Shown here: positions 8,857-17,902 of the stretch, piece after piece
Position numbering within the stretch: position 1 is the stretch's first letter
How the letters are laid out: each line of letters begins with the position of its first letter
Assembly (NCBI RefSeq): GCF_003355515.1
Contig: NZ_CP031367.1
Span: forward strand, 868,001 to 932,000
Length of the DNA: 64,000 nt
Direction of reading: 5' to 3'
From: Aliarcobacter trophiarum LMG 25534
Lineage (GTDB): Bacteria; Campylobacterota; Campylobacteria; Campylobacterales; Arcobacteraceae
Position numbers and translations under genes: made by a program
The notes under the pieces: generated by a model
Databases searched by the model: none
What the model saw: the letters and a program-made list of their open reading frames with translations, nothing else
Told to the model about the DNA's origin: nothing

Positions 8857-10169
8857 AAAGAGTAGTAAAGATTTGTTCTTACAACATATTTATCATATTC
8901 ATAAATATTTTGATTTGAGTCATTATTTATATATCTAATAGTTGCACCTAAAGATAGATTTTTGTTTAGAGATTGTAAAACACCTAAATCAAAAATAAGT
9001 TTATCATCTCTTTTTTTATTGTTGTATAAAACCTCTTCATTTACTTTGTATCTATCTTTATATAGCTCAATTCCGCTTGTAAGAATAGTTGATTGTGTAA
9101 TAGGATACATGTTTTCATATCTTAAACTAGCAAAGTTGTAGTCCACATTCCAAGCTTTACCTTTATCTTTATTATCTGTTCCAAAAACGAAAGATAAACT
9201 ATTCATACCAAATTTTTCAGTTAATAAAACAAAACTATTTGAAAGTTCATAATACATTGAATCTCTAAATTCATAATCAGTTTGTTTAAAATCTTTTTTA
9301 ATCAGTTTTATTTTTGTTTTATAGATTAAATTTTTATCTATTTGATAATCAAAAGATGGAGTTAAAATATAGTTAAATAGATATGTACTATTATCTAGCC
9401 AAACATAGTTATAATCAAAAGCTAGAGATGATTTTGATTTTGTAGTATAGTAAGAGAGTCCAGTTCCAAAAACTGCAAGGCTTAAATCATTATTATGGTC
9501 ATTATTAAACTTTTGCATATATCCTACAAATTTATTATCCATAGTTAAATTCTCTTTAATCTTAAATGTATGGTTTAAAGCTAGAATATATTCTGCAACA
9601 TGATCGCTTTTTTTATCTGGAATAGATAGAGGAATATTTCCCCAATTTACAACATCATCATTTGAATTATTATCTGTATTTGAATCATATCCATAGCCAA
9701 TACTTAAAGTTGTTTTTAAAAGATTTCTTTGAGATTTTTTATCTAAAGAGTCTAGAGTTAATTCTATATTTTTTCTTACATTTAAAGGTAGAGTACTATC
9801 TTTTAATACATCTTGATATAAAGCTTCAGCTTCTTTATATCTTTTTTGTTGGAAATATGTCTGTGCTAACTCTAGTTTTACTCTACTATTATCTGGTGTT
9901 TGTTTTAAAAGCTCTTTATAAAGAGTTTCTGCTTCTTCAAATTTACCTATTTCATAAGCACTTCTTGCTAGAATAAATGTAAAATTAGAATCTAATTTAT
10001 TATTTTTTAAATACTCTTTGAATGCCAAATAACTATCTTGAAAGGCTCTATTATTGTAACTATCAATAGCTTTGGAAAAATGCTCATTTGAGTAGTTTTG
10101 ATTTGCAAAAATTAGAGCAGGTAAAAATAGTGCTTTAAAAACTATTTTTTTATTTGATTTAATTTTCAT
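8853..10169 (-). CDS. TPR outer-membrane beta-barrel protein, Slam/DUF560-like
   Basis: I chose the ATG at 10169, which gives a signal peptide (MKIKSNKKIVFKALFLPALIFA), rather than an upstream in-frame ATG at 10202 that overlaps the preceding gene. The mature protein starts with tetratricopeptide-like repeats (FTFILARSAYEIGKFEEAE, then KLELAQTYFQQKRYKEAE) up to about residue 145. About 290 residues of alternating aromatic/polar strands follow, ending in YYSF, the C-terminal aromatic signature of outer-membrane barrels. An N-terminal TPR plus a C-terminal barrel is the plan of Slam translocators (type XI secretion, DUF560). Only 4 bases separate it from the upstream FecR-domain gene, implying joint expression. 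The Slam assignment is inference. Confidence 0.7.
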   Translation of the reverse strand: MKIKSNKKIVFKALFLPALIFANQNYSNEHFSKAIDSYNNRAFQDSYLAFKEYLKNNKLDSNFTFILARSAYEIGKFEEAETLYKELLKQTPDNSRVKLELAQTYFQQKRYKEAEALYQDVLKDSTLPLNVRKNIELTLDSLDKKSQRNLLKTTLSIGYGYDSNTDNNSNDDVVNWGNIPLSIPDKKSDHVAEYILALNHTFKIKENLTMDNKFVGYMQKFNNDHNNDLSLAVFGTGLSYYTTKSKSSLAFDYNYVWLDNSTYLFNYILTPSFDYQIDKNLIYKTKIKLIKKDFKQTDYEFRDSMYYELSNSFVLLTEKFGMNSLSFVFGTDNKDKGKAWNVDYNFASLRYENMYPITQSTILTSGIELYKDRYKVNEEVLYNNKKRDDKLIFDLGVLQSLNKNLSLGATIRYINNDSNQNIYEYDKYVVRTNLYYSF

Positions 10170-10173
10170 ATTT

Positions 10174-11328
10174 TTACTGCTTATTTGCACTAAATGTGCC
10201 ATCTAAAGTATCTAGACCATTATCCATTGTAATATTTCCTGAAATACTATCTATATTAGCACCATTAAATATACCTGAAATATTAGTTCCACTAAAACCA
10301 GTTGAAGTTATATTTCCATTTAAATCACCACCATAGTTATTGCCTCTTTCTCCTTCAAAGCCATAACTAGCATTAAAAGTATTATCAGAACCACCAAAAT
10401 AAAAATTAAAATCTATATAATTAGTTCCTATAGAAGGTATATTTGGTACATTTATATCTCCACTAAAATTTAATTCAGTTATTGTTGTATTATTCATCAA
10501 ATTTTGAACATATTCCACATTACTTGAATCCATATTATTTGAATCCATATTATTTGAGTTTTGCATATAATCATTTATAGATTTATCTATTCTTGTATTA
10601 TTGTTTTCATCTTGAATACTACTTGCCCAATATCCCCAAGAGTTTTGATTGTCTTGATTTTGCATCATTTCAGAGCCTTGATTGTTTTGAAAAGCTAATG
10701 GAGTACTAGAATTATCAAAGTTATTTGGATTTTGGTTATTGCTTATAGAGTTAGTATTTAATCTTGAAATTAAATCTCTAAACTGTTCTTGATTAATAGG
10801 TATTACTAGGCTTGGAATTTGATTATTGAAAGTATTTAAAAAAAATCCTTGAGGAACTTCTCTTATAACTCCAAATGAATTTACAAAAATTGCACCTTGA
10901 GTACAAAATACTACATTTTCATCACCATAAATTTCAGTTCCTCTTATTCCAATTGAAGCATTCTTTGTTTTTAGCTTAAACTTATCAGGATTTGTTTTAC
11001 CAATTTGTCCTGTTATTACATGAAAAGCACCTTTTGTAACATTAAAGTTTGATTTATCATTTGAACTATTTGAATATAAGTACTCTTCTATATCAAGTGT
11101 CGAGTCTTCCCCAATAGTTATAATAGTATTATCTTTAAAAGTTATCTTTACTTTTGAGTTTGATTTTGTCTCAATAAAGTCCTTCTCAAAAATAGTATCA
11201 GTTAGTTTTAATCTAATACTCTCTTCTCCTCTTTTAGTAAAAGCTTCACCCTCAAGAAGTGTTATTGTCCCTATATTTGCAAAAAGTGTTGAAACAAATA
11301 GCAAAAATAGAAAAATAATTTTTTTCAT
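10174..11328 (-). CDS. exported FecR-domain protein with Gly/Asn-rich C-terminal strand region
   Basis: Translation most likely starts at 11328, behind the strong AGGAGAGA site, and gives a Sec signal peptide (MKKIIFLFLLFVSTLFA); a start at 11355 would bury it. Residues ~20-150 form a FecR domain: the VxxxEGEAFxKRG opening, KVKITFKDNTIITIGEDS, and IGIRGTEIYG. A low-complexity Asn/Gln/Ser linker (~185-280) follows. The C-terminal ~100 residues are strand-like and Gly/Asn-rich (FNASYGFEGERG, GTNISGIFNGAN, LDGTFSANKQ). That end resembles the TbpB-like C-lobe barrel exported by Slam proteins, which fits the barrel gene 4 bases downstream. No FecI sigma factor or TonB receptor is adjacent, so this is not a classical FecR regulator. 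Confidence 0.75.
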   Translation of the reverse strand: MKKIIFLFLLFVSTLFANIGTITLLEGEAFTKRGEESIRLKLTDTIFEKDFIETKSNSKVKITFKDNTIITIGEDSTLDIEEYLYSNSSNDKSNFNVTKGAFHVITGQIGKTNPDKFKLKTKNASIGIRGTEIYGDENVVFCTQGAIFVNSFGVIREVPQGFFLNTFNNQIPSLVIPINQEQFRDLISRLNTNSISNNQNPNNFDNSSTPLAFQNNQGSEMMQNQDNQNSWGYWASSIQDENNNTRIDKSINDYMQNSNNMDSNNMDSSNVEYVQNLMNNTTITELNFSGDINVPNIPSIGTNYIDFNFYFGGSDNTFNASYGFEGERGNNYGGDLNGNITSTGFSGTNISGIFNGANIDSISGNITMDNGLDTLDGTFSANKQ

Positions 11329-11462
11329 AATCTCTCTCCTAATTAATGAAATCAATATTTTTCATAGTTTGTAAGTAACAAAATATTTTTTAGGACGAAA
11401 TAATAACAGAAAAATTATAAAAAAACAAGATTTTATTAACTTTTTATTAATTTAATATTGGA

Positions 11463-11468
11463 TAAAAT
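11463..11468 (+). promoter_or_regulatory. -10 box of the acyltransferase gene
   Basis: GATAAAATCCGC around 11461-11472 repeats the -10 plus downstream context seen at 3091. The predicted start near 11475 gives a leader of about 58 bases before the ATG at 11533. No clear operator is seen in the rest of the 204-base gap. Confidence 0.5.
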
Positions 11469-11532
11469 CCGCAAACTTTTCAAAAGGTATTCTCCTTTTT
11501 ATCGAGTTCAAAATTTATTACAGGGGCTATAA

Positions 11533-12699
11533 ATGTTAGGACCAATTACATTACCAAATGATATTTTGACTTTTTCTAGTATTCAAATATCTACATTTCT
11601 TGTTATTGCTTTTGCAATTTTGGTTTTATTTACATCTCTTAAACAATCAACTCATAGTGATGTTTTTCCAATTTCTGTTACAAATGAGCTAAAAGGCTTA
11701 GGAATTTTAACAGTTGTTTTTGCACACTTTGCATATATGAAAGTTACAAATAGTGAATTCTTATTTCCACTTTCAATAATTGCAGGAGTTGGAGTTGATC
11801 TATTTTTATTTATGTCAGGTTTTGGGCTTACAGTTGGTATGCTTAAAAAACCTATGAAAGTAGTTGATTTTTATAAAAAAAGAGTTATAAAAATTTTTAT
11901 TCCATTTTGGATCGCTTTGATTATTATGTTTATTGCAGATGCTCTATTTATGGACAAAACTTACTCTATAGGATATATTATAAAATCTATGTTAGGGTTT
12001 TTCCCAACAGCGGATGGATTTGGTGATGTAAACTCTCCATTTTGGTATATTACATGGATGATTATGTTTTATATTCTATTTCCTTTAGTATTTTTTAAAG
12101 ATAGACCTTGGCTAACTGCACTTATTTTAGCAGTTATTGCTACAGTTATAGGAACATTTAATCTTTTTGATTTAGGAAGTAACTGGTTACATAGACTTCA
12201 TACTACAGCATTCTCTTTAGGAATTATTGCAGCTTGGCTTTTACAAGTAAAAGAGGGAACTGATAATAAATTTGTGAGCTATGTAAAAAACTTTAGAGAT
12301 AACTCAAAAGATATGAAATATATCGTGATGGCTATTATGTTTGCAATTTTTGCTTATGTATCTTTAAATACTGGTGCTGGTTCATGGCCAAAACTTACTT
12401 CATTTTTTACTCAAGGTTTCTTTGTAGAGCAAATTATGTCTATAGTTATTATGTTGGCTTTAATTGTTATTTTTGTACTAAAAAAAGTAGATAGTAAATT
12501 TTTAGCTATGTATGGAGTTTACTCTTATGAAGTTTACTTAATTCATTGGCCACTTATGGCAAAATATGATATCTTCTTTGTATATCTTCCAGCATGGCTA
12601 GCGGTTATTGTTTGGTTGGTTGTGTTTATACTTGTAAGTATGCTACTTCAAAGATTAGTAACTCCTGTTAGTAATTTTGTAGATAAAATAGCAAAATAA
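11533..12699 (+). CDS. acyltransferase-3 family membrane protein
   Basis: This 388-residue integral membrane protein of the acyltransferase-3 (OafA/YrhL-like) family has about ten predicted transmembrane helices. The family's conserved histidine is in VVFAHFAYMK. The following helix carries the GVDLFLFMSGFGLTVG motif. A conserved arginine-bearing loop (YKKRVIKIFIPFW) precedes helix 4. Relatives move acetyl or other acyl groups onto surface sugars or peptidoglycan; the acceptor here is unknown. It is transcribed toward the MBOAT/SGNH pair on the opposite strand, a second O-acylation system. A shared inverted-repeat terminator lies between the convergent ends. Confidence 0.85.
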   Translation: MLGPITLPNDILTFSSIQISTFLVIAFAILVLFTSLKQSTHSDVFPISVTNELKGLGILTVVFAHFAYMKVTNSEFLFPLSIIAGVGVDLFLFMSGFGLTVGMLKKPMKVVDFYKKRVIKIFIPFWIALIIMFIADALFMDKTYSIGYIIKSMLGFFPTADGFGDVNSPFWYITWMIMFYILFPLVFFKDRPWLTALILAVIATVIGTFNLFDLGSNWLHRLHTTAFSLGIIAAWLLQVKEGTDNKFVSYVKNFRDNSKDMKYIVMAIMFAIFAYVSLNTGAGSWPKLTSFFTQGFFVEQIMSIVIMLALIVIFVLKKVDSKFLAMYGVYSYEVYLIHWPLMAKYDIFFVYLPAWLAVIVWLVVFILVSMLLQRLVTPVSNFVDKIAK

Positions 12700-12703
12700 A
12701 TAT

Positions 12704-12734
12704 GTAAAAAGTAAGTTAATAGCTTACTTTTTAC
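12704..12734. terminator. bidirectional terminator-like hairpin
   Basis: GTAAAAAGTAAG (12704-12715) pairs perfectly with CTTACTTTTTAC (12723-12734) around a 7-base loop. Terminal A and T runs on both sides suit both convergent genes. It overlaps the stop codon of the SGNH protein gene (12731). Confidence 0.75.
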
Positions 12735-13717
12735 TCTATGAAAATTCCAAAATCTTCTGGAATTTCAATATCAAAATCTTCAAAAATTTTTGCAAAATAT
12801 AGATAACCAAACTCTTGTTTGATATGAGAAGAGTCAATATAAAGCTCTTCATTTGAAGTTACACTGTTTTCTGTCATAAAATCCCAAAAAGGAAATATAG
12901 ATGCTAACTCATTTTTCCAGCTATCAAATAGCTCAAGAGTATTTGTCTCTTCAATAAGTTGTAGCTGAGATTTGTGAACAGCAGTTGTAAATACATTTAG
13001 CTTTATATTGTACTTTTTACATAATTCAACCATTTTTTTGTAGTAATCAAGATTTGAATTTCCTAAAATATTATAGTTTTCATAAGTTTTTTTATAATAA
13101 TTTAGGGTTCCTTCCCACATCTCTTCTTTATTGTTATTGTTTATAACTTTTTCTTGATGATAAAAGCTTATTGCTCCATTTTCATAATATGGATTTTTAT
13201 CATTATTTGGTATTACATAGTTTAGATATTTAAACAGAGGTATTTCTAGATAGTGTTTTAACTTATAAAAGGAGTTGAAGCCTTTTTCAAAAATAGCTCT
13301 GTTGAAATCGCTACTATTATCTTTAAAATTCTCATCAAAAGTATAAAAATTTAACCCTATTAAAACATTATTTATAGGAAAATTTTCTAAAGAGTGTTTT
13401 AAAAAATAGTATTGTTCTTCTAATGTCCCAAATTGAAGACCTAAATTATAAACTTTATCTTGAGTATATTTCTCTAAATCCTTTGGGTTTAAGTAGTGAA
13501 CTCTACTTCCTCCTAAAATTATTGTATTTGGTTGAATTTTATTTAACTCTACATATTTTTTAGTTCTATATGCCAAAGCCTCATCTTTTCTTAACCCTAT
13601 ATCAAACATATTATTTAATCCAACGGGGTCAATAATATATCTTATAAAAACCCCAATACTAAAAATAAAAAAAGTAAATAGTATAGTTAAAATTATAAAT
13701 CTTTTATGTTTATTCAT
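12731..13717 (-). CDS. SGNH-like partner of an MBOAT O-acyltransferase
   Basis: This 328-residue protein has a single N-terminal transmembrane anchor (about residues 7-28) and a periplasmic catalytic domain. The SGNH-type nucleophile region reads ILGGSRVHYLNP, and the C-terminal DSSHI supplies the Asp/His of the family. It follows the MBOAT gene by 9 bases. In known systems (AlgI/AlgJ, PatA/PatB, DltB/DltD) the MBOAT protein carries the acyl group across the membrane and the SGNH protein places it on the glycan. The acceptor polymer is not identified; the nearby glucan synthase at 17892 is one candidate. Its 3' end lies in the shared terminator hairpin. Confidence 0.75.
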   Translation of the reverse strand: MNKHKRFIILTILFTFFIFSIGVFIRYIIDPVGLNNMFDIGLRKDEALAYRTKKYVELNKIQPNTIILGGSRVHYLNPKDLEKYTQDKVYNLGLQFGTLEEQYYFLKHSLENFPINNVLIGLNFYTFDENFKDNSSDFNRAIFEKGFNSFYKLKHYLEIPLFKYLNYVIPNNDKNPYYENGAISFYHQEKVINNNNKEEMWEGTLNYYKKTYENYNILGNSNLDYYKKMVELCKKYNIKLNVFTTAVHKSQLQLIEETNTLELFDSWKNELASIFPFWDFMTENSVTSNEELYIDSSHIKQEFGYLYFAKIFEDFDIEIPEDFGIFIE

Positions 13718-13726
13718 CTATTTTTC

Positions 13727-15109
13727 CTAAAATTGAAAATATAAAAACTCTTTCGCACTTGAAAAAGTAAATAGTGATGCAGATATTAAAATAGCAGTAT
13801 AGAGAGTATATTTAATATTTGGTTTGAAATTTTTGGCAATTTCGCCACTATTTTTAAATCCTAAAGCTAAAGCTAATCCAAATACAATATAAAAGCTTTG
13901 AAAAATTGGGTCTATATAATAAAGTTGTTCAAATTTTAGATTATACGGATTAAACATAGTTTTTATTACATACCAAGCATCACTAAAATCTTTTGCTACA
14001 AATAGTGTCCTTGTAATTATAAGTCCAATAAACATTAAAAACCAAGCTAGATAGAGATTCATTTCAAGATTTGCTTTTTTCATAATGTGTGCAAAAATAA
14101 CAAAAAGTCCATTTAAAAGCCCCCAGACAATAAAAGTCCAACCAGCTCCATGCCAAAATCCAGAAACAAAAAATGTAATCATAATATTTAAGTAAACTAT
14201 CCAAACTATATTTTTATTCCCACCTAAACTTTTATATATATAGTCACTCAAGAAGCGACTTAAAGTTATATGCCATCTTCTCCAATAATCAGCAAAGTTT
14301 CTAGCTTTATATGGACTATTGAAGTTTCTTGGAATATCTATATTAAACATTTTTGCAATACCTATTGCCATATCTGCATAACCTGATAAATCAAAATAGT
14401 ATGATAGTACATAAGAGGTTGAAGCATACCAAGCTTCAATTGTTGTTAGGTTTTGTGCATTATCAAAGGCATATTGTGCATAATTTGTAAGTGGGTCCCC
14501 TATTAAACTCTTTTTTGCTAAGCCAATTGCAAAAATAAATAGTCCCAAAGAGATATTTTCCCATTTTATATAACTTCTCCATTTTAGAGCAAACTGTGGC
14601 ATCATCTCTTTGTGATGAACAATTGGACCCATTAAAAGTTGTGGAAAAAAAGTGATAAAAAGTGAGTAGTTTAAAAAATTAAACTCTTTTACTTCACCTC
14701 TATAATTATCTACTAAAAATGCAATTTGTTGAAAGGTAAAATAACTGATTGCTAAAGGTAGAGCTAAGTGAAGTAGGGGAGTTTGAGTGTTTAAAACCCA
14801 GTTGAAATTTTCTATAAAAAAATCAGCATATTTAAAATATCCTAAAAGTGCAATATTTCCTACAATCCCAAATATGAGCATATTTTTAGATGATTTTTTA
14901 CCCAAAAGTTTCCCCACATAAAAGTTAAAAATCATACTTCCTAAAATTAAAGGCAGATAGATGGGATTCCACCAAGAGTAGAAAAATAGACTAGCAACTA
15001 CTAAAAATATTTTACTAAGATATATAAGTTTTAGTGAATTTAAATAGAAATATATTATTAAAGTAATTGGTAAAAATAGTAATAAAAACTCATAAGAATT
15101 AAAAAGCAA
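13727..15109 (-). CDS. MBOAT family O-acyltransferase (AlgI/DltB-like)
   Basis: This 460-residue polytopic membrane protein carries acyl groups across the inner membrane for O-acylation of an exported polymer. The MBOAT landmarks are FPQLLMGPIVHHKE, the ARNFADYWRRWHITLS core and the essential histidine in FFVSGFWHGAGW. About eleven hydrophobic helices are visible. The start is TTG at 15109, behind AAAGG. Its SGNH partner lies 9 bases downstream, the usual operon pair. It shares a 157-base divergent region with the methyltransferase gene. Whether the acyl group is acetyl cannot be told from sequence. Confidence 0.9.
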   Translation of the reverse strand: MLFNSYEFLLLFLPITLIIYFYLNSLKLIYLSKIFLVVASLFFYSWWNPIYLPLILGSMIFNFYVGKLLGKKSSKNMLIFGIVGNIALLGYFKYADFFIENFNWVLNTQTPLLHLALPLAISYFTFQQIAFLVDNYRGEVKEFNFLNYSLFITFFPQLLMGPIVHHKEMMPQFALKWRSYIKWENISLGLFIFAIGLAKKSLIGDPLTNYAQYAFDNAQNLTTIEAWYASTSYVLSYYFDLSGYADMAIGIAKMFNIDIPRNFNSPYKARNFADYWRRWHITLSRFLSDYIYKSLGGNKNIVWIVYLNIMITFFVSGFWHGAGWTFIVWGLLNGLFVIFAHIMKKANLEMNLYLAWFLMFIGLIITRTLFVAKDFSDAWYVIKTMFNPYNLKFEQLYYIDPIFQSFYIVFGLALALGFKNSGEIAKNFKPNIKYTLYTAILISASLFTFSSAKEFLYFQF

Positions 15110-15225
15110 TATAAACCTTTTTTTAAATTAAGAAAATTATTAGAATTTACTAAAAAATTTTGGAATGATTGCACATTATTGATTAAAAAGGCTTGATATA
15201 TAGGGAAAGTTATTGAAATATAAAG

Positions 15226-15231
15226 TATAAT
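15226..15231 (+). promoter_or_regulatory. -10 box of the methyltransferase gene
   Basis: AAGTATAATCC carries a perfect TATAAT at 15226-15231, with the typical CC just after it. The start codon at 15267 follows an AGAGGT ribosome-binding site. Confidence 0.6.
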
Positions 15232-15266
15232 CCAAAATAAAATATAATTTTAATATTAGAGGTAAA

Positions 15267-16175
15267 ATGATTATAGAAGATTTAAAAAAAATCGTAGTAG
15301 AGAACTTAAAGAATAAAAGTAATGAAATAAAAAGAGTTTTTCATGGTAGAGGGAACTATTATTCTAATTTTTCTTATTTAACAGTTGATAGTTTAAATAA
15401 TATACTATTTGCAACATTTTTTGAAAAAAGTTTAGAAGAAGATGAGATTTTAGAATCTTTAAAGAGTATTGCAAAGAAGTTTTGTTTTGAGACTTTTATA
15501 ATTCAAAGAAAATATAAAGAGAGAGATTTTTATGAAGTTATTTATGGAGAGAGTACTGAAGATTTCTTTGTAGTTGAAAATGGGTTGAAATATAAAATAG
15601 ATTTTAAAAATCGGAATATTGGTCTATTTTTTGATATGAAAAGAGGAAGAGAGTACATAAAATCTATTTGCAAAGATAAAAAGGTATTGAATCTTTTTTC
15701 ATACAGTTGTGCTTTTAGTGTTGTTTGTATTAGTGGTGGTGCTTTAAGTGTAGTAAATATTGATATGTCAAAAGCTAGTTTATCATTAGGAAGGATAAAT
15801 CATCATCTAAATAATCTTGATACAAAGAGTGTAAAGTTTTTACCATATAATATTTTAAAATCATTTGGAAAAATTAAAAAAATGTCACCTTATGATATTG
15901 TAATAATCGATCCACCATCTTTTCAAAAAGGCTCTTTTGTTGCAACTGATGATTATATTAAAATTATAAAAAAGCTAGATTTTATATTGCCAGTTGGTGG
16001 TTTAGTTTTAGCTTGTTTAAATGATCCATTTTTAAGTAGCAATTTTTTAATTGAGATATTTAAAAAAGAGGCTCAAAACTTTGAGTTTTTAAGAAAGTTG
16101 GAAAACATAGAAGAGTTTGTAACTAATGATGAAGAAAAATCTCTTAAAAACCTACTATTTTTGAAAAAATATTGA
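15267..16175 (+). CDS. class I SAM-dependent methyltransferase, RlmI/RlmK-like
   Basis: This 302-residue cytosolic protein resembles the C-terminal methyltransferase part of 23S rRNA m5C/m7G enzymes (RlmI, RlmK). The SAM-binding motif I is VLNLFSYSCAFSV, followed by an acidic residue in VNIDMS. The catalytic motif IV is VIIDPPSFQKG, the DPPSF type. The N-terminal 110 residues are strand-rich, with no clear PUA motif, and the protein is shorter than E. coli RlmI (~396 residues). The target RNA base cannot be assigned. The antiporter gene starts 32 bases downstream, with its own -10 at the end of this gene. Confidence 0.8.
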   Translation: MIIEDLKKIVVENLKNKSNEIKRVFHGRGNYYSNFSYLTVDSLNNILFATFFEKSLEEDEILESLKSIAKKFCFETFIIQRKYKERDFYEVIYGESTEDFFVVENGLKYKIDFKNRNIGLFFDMKRGREYIKSICKDKKVLNLFSYSCAFSVVCISGGALSVVNIDMSKASLSLGRINHHLNNLDTKSVKFLPYNILKSFGKIKKMSPYDIVIIDPPSFQKGSFVATDDYIKIIKKLDFILPVGGLVLACLNDPFLSSNFLIEIFKKEAQNFEFLRKLENIEEFVTNDEEKSLKNLLFLKKY

Positions 16176-16181
16176 TATAAT
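16176..16181 (+). promoter_or_regulatory. -10 box of the antiporter gene
   Basis: GATATAATCCGAC directly after the methyltransferase stop codon has a perfect TATAAT and the recurring CCG context. It gives a short leader to the ATG at 16208. Confidence 0.55.
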
Positions 16182-16207
16182 CCGACATTTTAAAAAAAAG
16201 ATAAAGA

Positions 16208-17833
16208 ATGGAACACTTTTTATTTACTCTATTTATGGCAATTTTTCTAGCTACTGTTTTAAATATTTTTTTAAAAAAGCTGGGTATTTCACAAATTATA
16301 GGCTATATTTTAACTGGTATTATAATCTCTTACGGCTTTCATTTTAAAGGTGCTAACAATAGCTCCTTAGATGCCATTGCAGAGTTTGGAATTGTTTTTT
16401 TAATGTTTACTATAGGTCTTGAAATAAGTTTTGACAAGATAAAAAAGATGAAAGAGATACTGCTTTTAAATGGATTTTTACAAGTTCATATAAGTGCTGC
16501 TTTAATTTTTGTAGTTTCATATTTCGTATTTCATTTAAATATTGAAATTGCTTTGATAGTTGCTTTTGCTTTTTCTCTATCTTCAACTGCAATTGTTTTG
16601 CCATATTTAAAATCTTCAAAAGATATTTATACACCTTATGGAGAAAAAACAACTGCCATATTAATCTATCAAGATTTAGCAGTTATTCCAATACTACTTT
16701 TAGTCTCTTTTTTGACAAATGAAGAGCTTAGTATTAGTCAAGTTATCTTAAATACTATTGTATCTGCTGTGATAATTACACTATTTATGTTTATTTTTGG
16801 TAAAAAGATTATTGATTGGCTTTTACAATTCTCTTCTAAAACAAGGCTAGAAGAGCTATTTATTGGTGCAGTTTTTTCAATAGTTATTGGTGCATCTTTG
16901 ATGGCAGAATATTTAGGTTTTACTTACTCTTTGGGAGCTTTTTTAGCTGGAATGATTATTGCAGATACAAAGTTTAGAATAAAAGTAGAATCAGATATTT
17001 CAAACTTCAAAGATTTACTTTTAGGAACATTCTTTTTTACAGTTGGAACAAAGATAGATATTCTATATTTTTTAAAAAATATTCATATAATTATTGGTCT
17101 ATTTTTACTAATAATGATTATAAAAGCTATAGTTATTTTTGTAATAATTAAAAGAAAATCAGATAAAAATACATCTATAAAAAGTGCAATAGCTCTTTGT
17201 CAAGTTGGAGAGTTCTCTTTTGCTATATTTACTCTCTCATCAAATCAAGGTTTAATCCAAGTTGAAACTGCAAATTTTTTGGTATTAATCTCAGTTATAT
17301 CTATGATTCTAACACCATTTTTACTAAATAATATCTATAAAATATCAAGTTTACTATCAACTGACCTTTATGAATCAGATAAGATAGAGCCACTAGATGA
17401 ACAAAACCATATAATAGTTTGTGGTTTTTCAATTTTAGGAAGAGTTGTAGCAAAAGATTTGGCAGACAGAAAAATGCCATTTGTTATTGTTTCAAACGAT
17501 TTAAGACAAGTTCAAATAGCTACAAAGTTTGGATATAAGGCATATTTTGGGCATTTGGAAAAGAGATCTGTTTTGGAGGCTTTAAAAGTTGAAAAGAGTT
17601 CAAGTATTCTTATAACAATCACAGAAACATATGATAAACTACTTATTTGTGATGCTATTTTAAAATATCATCCAGAAGCTAATATTATTTTGAAATATGA
17701 GTCACTAGAAGAGAAACACCATTTTATAGATTTAAATATCAAAAAATTTATCCATGCTCATGCTGAAGTTGGAAGACTTTTAGTAGAAGAGGCAACACAT
17801 AGTTGTGATTTAAATTATTATAGATATGATTAA
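16208..17833 (+). CDS. CPA2 cation:proton antiporter with RCK/TrkA-N domain (KefB/KefC-like)
   Basis: This 541-residue inner-membrane exchanger has about twelve helices (residues ~1-375) with the CPA2 core LSSTAIVLPYL, in which the family's ion-binding region lies, and TYSLGAFLAGMIIADT. A cytosolic TrkA-N (RCK) nucleotide-binding domain follows from ~400, with the GFSILGRVVAKDLADR motif. Such proteins exchange K+ or Na+ for protons and are gated by nucleotides or glutathione. No KefG/KefF ancillary gene is adjacent, so the ligand is unknown. The C-terminal RCK_C lobe is missing or very short. Convergent with the glucan synthase gene, with a shared hairpin between them. Confidence 0.88.
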   Translation: MEHFLFTLFMAIFLATVLNIFLKKLGISQIIGYILTGIIISYGFHFKGANNSSLDAIAEFGIVFLMFTIGLEISFDKIKKMKEILLLNGFLQVHISAALIFVVSYFVFHLNIEIALIVAFAFSLSSTAIVLPYLKSSKDIYTPYGEKTTAILIYQDLAVIPILLLVSFLTNEELSISQVILNTIVSAVIITLFMFIFGKKIIDWLLQFSSKTRLEELFIGAVFSIVIGASLMAEYLGFTYSLGAFLAGMIIADTKFRIKVESDISNFKDLLLGTFFFTVGTKIDILYFLKNIHIIIGLFLLIMIIKAIVIFVIIKRKSDKNTSIKSAIALCQVGEFSFAIFTLSSNQGLIQVETANFLVLISVISMILTPFLLNNIYKISSLLSTDLYESDKIEPLDEQNHIIVCGFSILGRVVAKDLADRKMPFVIVSNDLRQVQIATKFGYKAYFGHLEKRSVLEALKVEKSSSILITITETYDKLLICDAILKYHPEANIILKYESLEEKHHFIDLNIKKFIHAHAEVGRLLVEEATHSCDLNYYRYD

Positions 17834-17883
17834 AATATTTTTTAATTAGAATAAAGAGAGTATGAAAAGTATATATATAAACC

Positions 17884-17902
17884 AAAAAGCTTTAAGCTTT
17901 TT
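17884..17902. terminator. bidirectional terminator-like hairpin
   Basis: AAAAAGCTT and AAGCTTTTT flank a single base, giving a nearly perfect palindrome with A and T runs on both strands between convergent genes. The glucan synthase stop codon (17892-17894) lies inside it. Confidence 0.6.

Noticed and set aside
10170-10202. Upstream ATG that would lengthen the TPR barrel protein by 11 residues
   Set aside because: It lies inside the preceding FecR gene and puts residues before a good signal peptide; the ATG at 10169 fits better.
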